7,168 nt of DNA. Origin: an uncultured Clostridia bacterium (GTDB lineage: Bacteria > Bacillota > Clostridia > Oscillospirales > Ruminococcaceae). Location of the stretch: contig CANQKG010000071.1 of assembly GCA_947624425.1 (NCBI GenBank), positions 1-7,168 of the forward strand. The letters run 5' to 3'. Under the pieces are notes generated by a model that saw nothing but the letters and a program-made list of their open reading frames with translations, searched no databases and had not been told where the DNA came from. This document shows positions 1 to 5,787 of the stretch, one piece after another (positions within the stretch are counted from its first letter, which is position 1; each line of letters starts with the position of its first letter). Made by a program: the position numbers and the translations under genes.

Positions 1-72
1 CCGGAAAAAGGATCGCCTTTCCGACTGATCCTGCGCCTTCGATCCGCAGATTGAATAGGTACATCTGTAAGC

Positions 73-114
73 AAAAAAGCGCCTGTGCCGTTTTTCTCGG
101 CACAGGCGCTTTTT
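73..114. terminator. Bidirectional intrinsic terminator closing the redox operon
   Basis: A near-perfect hairpin: GCGCCTGTGCC (79-89) pairs with GGCACAGGCGC (99-109). G90-C98 also pairs, leaving a seven-base loop, and the A-run (73-78) pairs with the T-run (110-114). Read on the minus strand it ends in a run of six T, right for stopping the operon whose last stop codon is at 128-130. Read on the plus strand it ends in TTTTTG, so it could also stop a plus-strand gene entering from the left. Bases 1-72 are too short to identify such a gene; possible plus-strand stops lie at 25-27 and 52-54. Confidence 0.9.
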
Positions 115-127
115 GTTATCTTCGGTT

Positions 128-754
128 TTAATCGATCTCAAGCCCGTTTGCCCATTCCATTACCTCATCCGCAGAGGCTCCGGCGGCAAAGCGGCGACCC
201 TCAAGCCATTTTGCGCCGCTTGCGGCTGCGCGCAGCGCTTGATCGCTGCTGCCAAACCCGCTGCTGCCGGAGGTGCAAAACGGCACGACTGTTTTGCCCG
301 AAAAATCATAGCTTTCGATAAAGGTACTCATGATCCGCGGCGCTTCACCCCACCAAATCGGGTAACCGACAAACACCACGTCATACTGCTCCATATTTTT
401 CACAGAGCCGGAGATTGCAGGACGGGCATTGGGGTCGTTCATCTCTTTGGAGGAGCGACTGTCGGAATTGCCATAGTTCAGATCCTCCGACGTATAGGGC
501 TCGGCCGGCGTGATCTCATAGAGATCGGCTCCAAGTCCGGCGGCAAGCTTTTCTGCCACGCCTTTGGTATTGTTGGTCGCCGAGAAATAGGCTACCAGAA
601 CCTTTGCCGCCGCGTCAGAGGACGGCAGGCTTTCCGCCGCTTTAGAAGACGCCGCCGACCGATCCGCGCTCGATAAGGAACCGGCGCCTCCTCCGCAGGC
701 GGCAAGGGTCAGCGCCATCACAAATGCGAGCAAGCTCACGCAAAGTTTTTTCAT
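128..754 (-). CDS. Flavodoxin-domain lipoprotein (surface FMN protein)
   Basis: A 208-residue predicted lipoprotein carrying a flavodoxin fold. The start at 754 is chosen because CGGAGG stands just upstream and because residues 1-20 form a lipoprotein signal: two lysines, a hydrophobic core, and the lipobox LAAC with the lipidated Cys at residue 20. A Gly/Ser/Ala-rich linker (21-50) follows, then the flavodoxin domain. The domain has beta-1 VLVAYFSAT (52-60), a phosphate loop SATNNT (58-63), the GYPIWW segment (130-135) and a TSGSSGFG loop (161-168) that should contact the flavin ring. The phosphate loop has Asn where most flavodoxins have Gly. The ATG overlaps the stop of the cupin gene (ATGA), so translation is probably coupled. 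Established: flavodoxins bind FMN and carry electrons. Inferred: this copy works outside the membrane, perhaps in extracellular electron transfer or surface reduction of a substrate. It is paralogous to the cytoplasmic flavodoxin at 1581-2060. Partner and substrate are unknown. Confidence 0.9.
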   Translation of the reverse strand: MKKLCVSLLAFVMALTLAACGGGAGSLSSADRSAASSKAAESLPSSDAAAKVLVAYFSATNNTKGVAEKLAAGLGADLYEITPAEPYTSEDLNYGNSDSRSSKEMNDPNARPAISGSVKNMEQYDVVFVGYPIWWGEAPRIMSTFIESYDFSGKTVVPFCTSGSSGFGSSDQALRAAASGAKWLEGRRFAAGASADEVMEWANGLEID

Positions 755-1506
755 TTCAAACCTCCGTATTGGTTGTCGTCCACCGGTTCCAGCCATTCGT
801 TGGAGCCGTTTTCTCCGGGAACTTCGATCGCAAGGTGAGAAAACCAGCTGTCAGGCGCGGCGCCGTGCCAATGCTTGACCCCCTCGGGAATGTTGATACA
901 GTCGCCCGGCTTCATTTCGATCGCTTCTTTGCCCCACTCCTGATAATACCCGCGGCCGCCGACGCAGATGAGGATCTGTCCGCCGCCTTTTGCCGCATGG
1001 TGGATATGCCAGTTGTTCCGGCAGCCCGGCTCAAAGGTCACGTTGAAAATGCCGACCTGCTCACCCGACACCGGCGCGAGGTAACTCTGCCCGATGAAAT
1101 ATTGCGCAAAGCCGTCATTCGGCGCGCCGATCGGAAACAAAATGGTGTTTTGATATTTGTCTTTCTCGGTCAGCGCCGGTTCGGTTTCGTTCCAGACGTC
1201 CTTTGCCAAACGGAACACCGCCCATGCCTTCGGCCAGCCGACATAAAAGCCGACATGGGTCACGATCGCGGCGATTTCGGCTTTCGTCACGCCGTGCGCC
1301 TTCGCGTTTTCGAGATGATAGATCAGCGAGGTGTCTGTGATCCCCGAACTCATCAGCGCCACCACGGTGATGATGCAGCGGGTTTTCAGGTCGATGTCGG
1401 GGTTATTCCAGTTCTCGCCAAAGAGAATGTCGTCATTATAATGGGCAAAGTCCGGCGCGAAGGTGCCCAGTTGATCTCTGCCCGCAGTCTGTTTGATCTT
1501 TTCCAT
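751..1506 (-). CDS. Carboxymuconolactone decarboxylase-like / cupin fusion protein
   Basis: A 251-residue two-domain protein. The start at 1506 is preceded by TAAGGAGG at good spacing; an upstream in-frame ATG (1602) lacks such a site and would overlap the preceding flavodoxin. Residues about 10-108 look like a carboxymuconolactone decarboxylase (CMD/AhpD-like) helical domain, with the segment KTRCIITVVALMSSG and HLENAKAHGVTKAEI. The AhpD-type CxxC pair is not seen, so peroxidase-reducing activity is unlikely. Residues about 120-232 form a cupin barrel. Motif 1 gives H167, H169 and H170 with Q177 further on where many cupins have Glu. Motif 2 is GDCINIPEGVKHWHGA, with H212 as a likely metal ligand. 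The fusion is widespread in clostridial operons with flavodoxins and oxidoreductases, but its substrate is not established to my knowledge. It overlaps the lipoprotein gene by four bases and follows the cytoplasmic flavodoxin gene after 74 bp. A role in handling small carbonyl or aromatic compounds is inference. Confidence 0.9.
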   Translation of the reverse strand: MEKIKQTAGRDQLGTFAPDFAHYNDDILFGENWNNPDIDLKTRCIITVVALMSSGITDTSLIYHLENAKAHGVTKAEIAAIVTHVGFYVGWPKAWAVFRLAKDVWNETEPALTEKDKYQNTILFPIGAPNDGFAQYFIGQSYLAPVSGEQVGIFNVTFEPGCRNNWHIHHAAKGGGQILICVGGRGYYQEWGKEAIEMKPGDCINIPEGVKHWHGAAPDSWFSHLAIEVPGENGSNEWLEPVDDNQYGGLK

Positions 1507-1580
1507 CGTGATCCTCCTTATCATACTACATTTCCGGCTTTCTGTTTCCCTAATTTCGCATACTTCACTCTGCCGCCCCT

Positions 1581-2060
1581 TTACAGGACGGTTTTTGCCC
1601 ATGCTTTGAGGCTTTCCGCCGTCTGTCTGCCGTTGAGCACTTTTCCCTCGATCATCACGGTATCCGCCGCGACCGAAGGCTTTAGCCCTGCCACGGTCTG
1701 TCCGAACCCGCTGCCGCCCGAGGTGGCAAACAGCACGATCTTCTTACCGGAAAAATCATAGCTCTCTAAAAAGCTGTTGATGATGGTGGGAGCCACATAC
1801 CACCAGATGGGGAACCCCAGCAAAACGGTGTCATAGGCGGCGATGTCCGCGCTTTGGTCTGCCAGCGCAGGACGGCTCGATTTGTCGCTCATCTCGACCG
1901 AACTGCGGGATTTTTTGTTCATCCAGTTTAAGTCTTCTTTCGTGTAGGGCACCGCGGGCTTGATTTCATAGAGGTCTGCCTCTATGGCTCCGGCAAGCTC
2001 TTTTGCCACCCGTGCGGTTGTTCCGCTTGCGCTGAAATAGGCGATCAGTGTTTTACTCAT
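1581..2060 (-). CDS. Flavodoxin (cytoplasmic, short-chain FMN protein)
   Basis: A 159-residue flavodoxin-fold protein without a signal peptide. The start at 2060 is preceded by AAAGGAGC; the earlier in-frame ATG at 2126 lies inside the TetR gene and is rejected. Visible flavodoxin features are beta-1 TLIAYFSAS (4-12), the FMN phosphate loop SASGTT (10-15), the segment LGFPIWWYVAP (81-91) and the FATSGGSGFG loop (111-120). The central strand-helix region carries YTKEDLNWMNKKSRSS (39-54), matching the YTSEDLNYGNSDSRSS stretch of the lipoprotein paralogue. The two are therefore of one subfamily, the type often annotated flavodoxin_4. It should bind FMN and shuttle electrons or reduce small substrates in the cytoplasm. 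It lies third in the operon, 22 bp after the TetR gene, so it is probably induced together with the flavin reductase-like protein, which is a plausible redox partner. Confidence 0.93.
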   Translation of the reverse strand: MSKTLIAYFSASGTTARVAKELAGAIEADLYEIKPAVPYTKEDLNWMNKKSRSSVEMSDKSSRPALADQSADIAAYDTVLLGFPIWWYVAPTIINSFLESYDFSGKKIVLFATSGGSGFGQTVAGLKPSVAADTVMIEGKVLNGRQTAESLKAWAKTVL

Positions 2061-2082
2061 ATTCTTTTGCTCCTTTCTTTGC

Positions 2083-2706
2083 TCAATCTCCGAGCAGCTT
2101 TCTGACACAGTGATAGGTGATCTCATAAATGCTCATGAACACATAATTGACGCCCGCCTCCTCCATTGCCGTCTGCTGCTTTTTGGTCACGAAAGTGTAA
2201 GGATAGATGCCGAACATAAACGGGAAAAAGGTGTAGATAAAATCCTGCTTCTGCCCGACGGTCATACCGGGAAAATACCGGTGCAAAGCCTCCATGACCG
2301 TGCGGATCGCTTCTCCATACGCCACCTTGAACGCCGCCAGATGCTCCGGTCGGCTGCCGGTTTCCATATCGTAATGGTTCATCGACAGGATTTTCAGAAG
2401 CTGGGCGCGTTCCTCCAGAGAGTGCGCCAGCATGGACGCAAATTCGTCCTTGGTCATGGCATCCACCCGCTCCATCGTCTGCTTCAGCGAGGCGATCCAC
2501 AGCTCATACTCCCGTTTGAGCAGGGAAAGGAAAATTTCCTCCTTCGTCTGGAAGTAGTTATAAATGGAGGTGCGGGTAAAGCTGGTCGCCTTCCCGATCT
2601 CCCCCATGGTGATCTCCTTGAAGCTCATCGTCCGATAGAGCTTTTCGCAGGCAGCCACGATTTCCTCTTTCCGCGCCTCGGTCAGTTCCGGCGATCCTTT
2701 CGGCAT
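2083..2706 (-). CDS. TetR/AcrR-family transcriptional repressor
   Basis: A 207-residue regulator of typical TetR length. The start at 2706 follows TAAGGAGG, whose TAA is also the stop of the upstream flavin reductase-like gene, so the two are tightly packed. The N-terminal DNA-binding domain spans residues about 10-60: a first helix with RKEEIVAACEKLY, then FKEITMGEIGKATSFTRTSIYNYFQTKEE. In this part the recognition helix is TRTSIYNYF (44-52) and the closing Lys-Glu-Glu motif is typical of the family. The remaining residues are helical and should form the dimer and ligand pocket; there is an aromatic-rich stretch FIYTFFPFMFGIYPYTF (about 157-173). Family knowledge: TetR proteins repress until a ligand binds. 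The two CTGACA-N3-TGTCA dyads at the operon promoter (3305-3319 and 3341-3355) are its likely operators. The inducing ligand is unknown; the redox genes around it suggest an electrophile or aromatic compound. Confidence 0.94.
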   Translation of the reverse strand: MPKGSPELTEARKEEIVAACEKLYRTMSFKEITMGEIGKATSFTRTSIYNYFQTKEEIFLSLLKREYELWIASLKQTMERVDAMTKDEFASMLAHSLEERAQLLKILSMNHYDMETGSRPEHLAAFKVAYGEAIRTVMEALHRYFPGMTVGQKQDFIYTFFPFMFGIYPYTFVTKKQQTAMEEAGVNYVFMSIYEITYHCVRKLLGD

Positions 2707-2718
2707 CCTGTATCCTCC

Positions 2719-3273
2719 TTATTGTTTCGGCGTCCTTTTGAAAGACAGGCATTTCCCGATCACTTCGCCGGTTTTCAGATACTGATAGGTGGGGAACTCA
2801 AACAGCACCGGTTTCAGAGTCTCATAATCTACCTTGCCTTTTTCATTCAAATGTTCCTCTGCCACATAGGTGTTGCCAATAGTGCAGATGAAGCTCTCAA
2901 AATTCGGTGTGTGATAGATGTCCGCAACGCTGCACTCGATTGTCAACGGAGATTTGCGGATGACCGGCGTACCCGCGTCCCCAAGATCATATGCAAACAC
3001 AGCGGACTTATCCGCCTTTGCCCCGCTGACCGAGCCCACAAAGTCGACCTCCGGCAGCATCGCCTCGTCCACAAGGTTTACAGAGAGCTTTTTTGTTTCC
3101 TTAATGCACCCGTTTATAAAGTGGGATGCGGCAAGGCTCACCAGCACCCGGTCATGCCCGATGATCCCGATATGCGCCACCAGCGTCCATGTGGGCTTAT
3201 CGCCGTTCATGGCGCCGATGACCGTCACCGGCGTGGGATACAGTGCCAGCAGCGACCCGACATTTTTCTTCAC
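2719..3273 (-). CDS. Flavin reductase-like FMN-binding split-barrel protein
   Basis: A 184-residue protein, first gene of the operon. A GTG start at 3273 is preferred because GGGAGG (3283-3288) stands nine bases upstream. The alternative ATG eight codons earlier (3297) has no ribosome binding site and would swallow the GGGAGG. The sequence fits the flavin reductase-like (Flavin_Reduct, DIM6/NTAB-type) fold. It has an N-terminal strand LLALYPTPVTVIGAM, the flavin-contacting region WTLVAHIGIIGHDRVLVSL (29-47), SHFINGCIKETKKLSVNLV (50-68), and a C-terminal YLKTGEVIGKCLSFKR (165-180) of the usual form. Such proteins bind FMN and either reduce free flavin with NAD(P)H or carry out flavin-dependent reductions. 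Pairing with two flavodoxins makes a flavin electron-supply role likely, but that is inference. It is transcribed from the operator-flanked promoter at 3327-3355, with a leader of roughly 47 bases, and is followed after 12 bp by the TetR gene. Confidence 0.88.
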   Translation of the reverse strand: MKKNVGSLLALYPTPVTVIGAMNGDKPTWTLVAHIGIIGHDRVLVSLAASHFINGCIKETKKLSVNLVDEAMLPEVDFVGSVSGAKADKSAVFAYDLGDAGTPVIRKSPLTIECSVADIYHTPNFESFICTIGNTYVAEEHLNEKGKVDYETLKPVLFEFPTYQYLKTGEVIGKCLSFKRTPKQ

Positions 3274-3304
3274 GATTTCGCACCTCCCGACTTGCAAATC
3301 TGTT

Positions 3305-3319
3305 CTGACATCTTGTCAG
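3305..3319. promoter_or_regulatory. Candidate TetR operator O2, at the transcription start
   Basis: A perfect 15-bp dyad CTGACA-TCT-TGTCAG lying immediately downstream of the -10 box of the operon promoter, at about +1 to +15. It is the same sequence family as the copy over the -35 box. Dual sites that bracket a promoter are common for autoregulated TetR repressors. Confidence 0.78.
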
Positions 3320-3326
3320 CATAGTT

Positions 3327-3355
3327 AGTATACCACCATTCTGACAGACTGTCAA
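3327..3355 (-). promoter_or_regulatory. Sigma-A promoter of the five-gene redox operon
   Basis: On the minus strand the -35 box TTGACA (3350-3355) and the -10 box TATACT (3327-3332) are exactly 17 bp apart, a near-consensus housekeeping promoter. Just upstream (3356-3371) are sixteen consecutive A/T bases, like an UP element. The start of transcription should fall near 3320. A promoter this strong needs tight repression, which the two overlapping dyads can supply. Confidence 0.88.
3341..3355. promoter_or_regulatory. Candidate TetR operator O1, over the -35 box
   Basis: The dyad CTGACA-GAC-TGTCAA has five perfectly paired positions per arm and one mismatch at the outermost base. The minus-strand -35 hexamer TTGACA is one arm of it, so a bound dimer would block RNA polymerase. 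It shares both arms and the 3-bp centre length with the second copy at 3305-3319; the centres are 36 bp apart. Assignment to the neighbouring TetR protein is inference. Confidence 0.75.
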
Positions 3356-3375
3356 TATAAATTTAAAAAATCCAC

Positions 3376-3390
3376 CACACGAATCGTGTG
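3376..3390. promoter_or_regulatory. Palindrome in the divergent intergenic region
   Basis: A 15-bp dyad CACACGA-A-TCGTGTG with perfect 7-base arms. Its centre (3383) is about 63 bp upstream of the expected start of the minus-strand operon and about 94 bp upstream of the -10 box of the plus-strand regulator gene. It does not resemble the TGACA/TGTCA operators. It could be a binding site for another regulator, possibly an activator of the operon, but no protein can be assigned. Confidence 0.4.
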
Positions 3391-3414
3391 CCGCCCTTTC
3401 TGAGCGTTCGATAC

Positions 3415-3437
3415 ACTCAACCTATGATTGAGTTTTT
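3415..3437 (+). repeat. Small hairpin with T-tract between divergent genes
   Basis: ACTCAA (3415-3420) pairs with TTGAGT (3428-3433) around a seven-base loop, followed by TTTTT (3433-3437). It resembles a weak intrinsic terminator on the plus strand, yet no plus-strand gene lies upstream of it here. It may insulate the regulator promoter, or be chance. Confidence 0.3.
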
Positions 3438-3453
3438 CGCACCAAATGAGATG

Positions 3454-3482
3454 TTTGTTTTGCGCTTAGCGCATGATATACT
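3454..3482 (+). promoter_or_regulatory. Extended -10 promoter with internal dyad, first XRE-TPR gene
   Basis: The -10 box TATACT (3477-3482) is preceded by TG at the extended -10 position (3474-3475). A weak -35 (TTTGTT, 3454-3459) lies 17 bp upstream. Between them is a perfect 13-bp dyad TGCGCT-T-AGCGCA (3461-3473), filling most of the spacer. A dimer bound there would exclude polymerase, so this is a good candidate autoregulatory operator for the gene starting at 3533. Confidence 0.65.
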
Positions 3483-3532
3483 GTAAGCAGAAAGAGGCGC
3501 CGCTTTCGATACTGCTTTAAGGAGAGATACTC

Positions 3533-4636
3533 ATGAAACTGCATATCGGAGAAACCATTAAAAATCTGCGAAAAGAAAAGAACATCACACAGGAAGAACT
3601 GGGAGATATTCTCGGCGTTTCGTATCAATCGATATCGCGCTGGGAAACCGATGCCTGCTATCCTGACATGGAGCTGCTCCCCACCATCTCAGACTTTTTC
3701 GGCGTGACCGTGGACGCCCTGTTGGGCGTCAATCAAAGCATCGAACAGGAGAAGGTCGCGGAGTATCTGAACCACTTTCAGCAGGCGGTCAGTCAGGGCA
3801 GGGTCTATGACTGCATTGCGATCGCTCGCGCAGGCGTTGCGGAATATCCGAACAATTTTGCATTGCTCAATAAACTGATGTACGCGCTGTTTCTTGCGGG
3901 AGATGAGGACGGCAGCATTCCCGAATGGAAAGAAAATACCGAAAAGTACGATGCGGAAATTACTGCTCTGGGGGAAAGGATCATGAAATACTGCCCCGAT
4001 CAGGATATCCGTCTTGAAGCCGCAAGCAGACTTGCTTTCAATCACTGCGAAATGGGGAGAAAGGAGACCGCAAGAGCGATCTATAAGACCCTGCCGTCGG
4101 CTGAATTTTGCAGGGAAAACCAGATGTGGTGGGGACTGTATGAGGACGAAAAACTGCCATTTACAAGAGAGAGGATCCGCAAAGGGTATGAAATCCTGTC
4201 TTCCGGCATGGATTTGCTCATCGGCTCCCGTCTATTGCCGGACACCGAGCTTTGCAAAATATGTAAAAAGGCGCGATTGCTCGACGAACTGATGTATGAC
4301 GAGGGGATCGAGCAGCTCCGGCAAAACGACAGTAGAAGCGCCAGGCAGTACTGCCACTGTGCGGCGGTTTTTGCACGGCTGGGCGAATCCGAGAAAGCGA
4401 TCGAACAGCTCACAAAGGCAGCCGAGTACGCGCGCGATTTTGATCACAGACCGAATGAAGCTGTCGTATCCTCTGTCCTGCTTGGTGAAACCACCGTCCG
4501 AAAAACCGATTTTGAAACAGATGATGCGAGAACACTCGCCGAAATCATGCGCGATAAATGGCTGGCGTCGCCGGATTTTGACACGCTGAGAAATACGGTT
4601 GCATTTGAAAAAATCATAAGTATTCTGAATAGTTAA
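3533..4636 (+). CDS. XRE-family helix-turn-helix regulator with TPR-like C-terminus
   Basis: A 367-residue transcription regulator. The start at 3533 has AAGGAGAG (3519-3526) in front. Residues 5-66 form a Cro/CI-type helix-turn-helix: IGETIKNLRKEKNITQEELG, recognition helix YQSISRWE (31-38), then YPDMELLPTISDFFGVTVDALLG (43-65). The rest is helical with TPR-like character, for example the stretch with VYDCIAIARAGVAEYPNNFALLNKL and the later FARLGESEKAIEQLTKAAEYA. No signal peptide or membrane segment is seen, so it should be cytoplasmic. XRE-TPR architecture is known in peptide-sensing RRNPP regulators and in many uncharacterised clostridial regulators; which applies here cannot be told, and no adjacent peptide gene is evident. 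It is paralogous to the 269-residue protein at 5837-6646, being about 100 residues longer at the C-terminus. It is divergent from the redox operon, with 259 bp between the start codons. Its own promoter carries a 13-bp dyad, suggesting autoregulation. Confidence 0.92.
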   Translation: MKLHIGETIKNLRKEKNITQEELGDILGVSYQSISRWETDACYPDMELLPTISDFFGVTVDALLGVNQSIEQEKVAEYLNHFQQAVSQGRVYDCIAIARAGVAEYPNNFALLNKLMYALFLAGDEDGSIPEWKENTEKYDAEITALGERIMKYCPDQDIRLEAASRLAFNHCEMGRKETARAIYKTLPSAEFCRENQMWWGLYEDEKLPFTRERIRKGYEILSSGMDLLIGSRLLPDTELCKICKKARLLDELMYDEGIEQLRQNDSRSARQYCHCAAVFARLGESEKAIEQLTKAAEYARDFDHRPNEAVVSSVLLGETTVRKTDFETDDARTLAEIMRDKWLASPDFDTLRNTVAFEKIISILNS

Positions 4637-4662
4637 GCATTCATTTTCCGCCTTGTAAAAAG

Positions 4663-4686
4663 GACGCCTCATTGCAACGCGGCGTC
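4663..4686. repeat. Inverted repeat downstream of first XRE-TPR gene
   Basis: GACGCC (4663-4668) and GGCGTC (4681-4686) are perfectly complementary across a twelve-base loop that itself contains TTGCAA. No T-run follows. It lies 27 bp after the stop codon and could be part of the 3' end processing or termination region of the mRNA. Its right arm belongs to the CGGCGTCAC block that recurs after the second regulator gene (6667-6675). Confidence 0.35.
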
Positions 4687-4712
4687 ACAACACCTGCGGG
4701 ATATGATAAACC

Positions 4713-4748
4713 GACCGTCCGAGCGCTCCGCTCAGACGGTCAAATTTT
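4713..4748 (+). terminator. Probable terminator of the first XRE-TPR gene
   Basis: GACCGTC (4713-4719) pairs with GACGGTC (4735-4741). After one mismatch, GAGC (4721-4724) pairs with GCTC (4730-4733) around a short loop. The stem is followed by AAATTTT, a weaker T-tract than usual. It sits 77 bp after the plus-strand stop at 4636 and 50 bp beyond the minus-strand stop at 4798, between two convergent genes. It may therefore serve both, though the minus-strand side has only a poor T-run. Confidence 0.6.
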
Positions 4749-4797
4749 GCGATAAAAAAGTTGAGCCAATACGGCGGAAATGTTTATTTGACGAACA

Positions 4798-5478
4798 TTA
4801 CTTTAACTGATATCCCGGGGGTGTTCTCCAAAACACTGTTCCCTGACCCTTTTCTTTCGTTATGGACGACGAAAGCTCAATATCTATTCTTTGATACTCC
4901 AGTGAGCGGTTGATTCCATCTATTGGAACTTGAACCAAATACCCATAAAGATATTTTTCTTCAAGACCTTTATCCATGGCTCTTTCTTTTATCTTTGACA
5001 TTTCGATAATGCTGACGGCTTTTTTGTTTATGAATACTCTGACTTCATTTTTTGATAGTTCCGGACTCGCTTCAATGAATTTGCAATTTATATCTTCTAT
5101 TGAATCTTTATTTTTATAATAATAAGTTAAACTCATCGGACGAAAATATATCATTAAAGATGCATTTTGAATGGCTCTCTGTATTAAAAAAGCATTGATA
5201 CCATATACTTCCATACGATCAATTTGCATATCAATTTTCATGTCTTGATACACAGGAAGATTCCAACACCAATATTCTAATTTGCTGTCAATATAGTCTT
5301 TTACGCCGCCAATGGCGACATAATCCCCTGCTTCAACATCGAATGAGTAATTCCCGTATTGATCGGTATGTGTAAGATAAACATCATTCATTTTAGCGTC
5401 TTTCATACAAACAACGCCATCAGCCATAGAATGACCATAAAAATCTGTTAACTTGCCGAAAACTTTAAATGATTCCAT
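4798..5478 (-). CDS. Hypothetical protein with carboxypeptidase-regulatory-like domain
   Basis: A 226-residue protein not recognised as a named family. The start at 5478 is preceded by GGAGGT at seven-base spacing. Residues about 4-75 look like a small beta-sandwich of the carboxypeptidase regulatory-like type: VFGKLTDFYG, then THTDQYGNYSFDVEAGDY (36-53). A Trp/Cys segment YWCWNLPVYQ follows. The C-terminal half alternates hydrophobic strands and may be a second beta-domain, for example KNEVRVFINKKAVSIIEM and YLYGYLVQVP; it ends in FWRTPPGYQLK. There is no signal peptide or membrane helix, so it is probably cytoplasmic or released without the Sec pathway. Base composition is strikingly AT-rich: hand-counted lines inside the gene gave about 20-35% GC, against about 60% in the redox operon. 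Horizontal acquisition is therefore likely. It lies convergent to one XRE-TPR gene and divergent from the other, and shares no operon. Function unknown. Confidence 0.8.
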   Translation of the reverse strand: MESFKVFGKLTDFYGHSMADGVVCMKDAKMNDVYLTHTDQYGNYSFDVEAGDYVAIGGVKDYIDSKLEYWCWNLPVYQDMKIDMQIDRMEVYGINAFLIQRAIQNASLMIYFRPMSLTYYYKNKDSIEDINCKFIEASPELSKNEVRVFINKKAVSIIEMSKIKERAMDKGLEEKYLYGYLVQVPIDGINRSLEYQRIDIELSSSITKEKGQGTVFWRTPPGYQLK

Positions 5479-5775
5479 AAATGTTTACCTCCGTTGTTTT
5501 AACATAGGAAAAATAAAATAGGGAAATTCAACCCGATTGCTGCCGCTGAATAATGCTTTTTTGATGATGCAGCAAACGGAATAGGTCGAAACAGATGCGA
5601 CCGGATACAAAGTCGAAAAACAAAAAATCTATTGGCAGAAAATCCCTCTATTCTGTTTCTTTCTCCAGATCATATATACAGGTTATATCAGTGTCTATAT
5701 ACCGAAAGGCTCCCCTGTTTCCACTTGCAGGCGAATCATTCTCTCAAAACAAGGTATGGTTTTCCCCAAGTTCAG

Positions 5776-5784
5776 TGCTATACT
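5776..5784 (+). promoter_or_regulatory. Extended -10 promoter of second XRE-TPR gene
   Basis: TG-C-TATACT (5776-5784) is an extended -10 element, the same type as before the first regulator (TG-A-TATACT). No good -35 is present about 17 bp upstream, which extended -10 promoters tolerate. The expected start of transcription is near 5791, giving a leader of about 46 bases with AGGAGG at 5821-5826. Confidence 0.6.
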
Positions 5785-5787
5785 TTT

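Noticed and set aside
1..72. Tail of a plus-strand gene entering from the left edge
   Set aside because: Two frames end in stop codons (25-27 and 52-54), but the visible peptide is too short to choose between them or recognise a family; the two-sided terminator only hints at such a gene.
1507..1580. Internal promoter in the 74-bp gap before the CMD-cupin gene
   Set aside because: A TATGAT-like string lies next to the ribosome binding site, but no -35 is suitably placed and the string is too close to the start codon.
724..1761. Long plus-strand open frame of 345 codons opposite the cupin and flavodoxin genes
   Set aside because: It is antisense to well-supported genes, starts without a ribosome binding site, and its Arg/His/Phe/Val-rich translation matches no protein pattern; GC-rich antisense frames are often open by chance.
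2110..3324. Plus-strand open frame of 404 codons opposite the TetR and flavin reductase-like genes
   Set aside because: It is a shadow of two clearly recognised genes, runs into the promoter/operator region, and has no ribosome binding site.
4704..4807. Possible peptide gene after the first XRE-TPR regulator (as in peptide-sensing systems)
   Set aside because: The short frame overlaps the terminator hairpin and the end of the opposite gene, has only a poor ribosome binding site, and lacks a signal-like or hydrophobic peptide.
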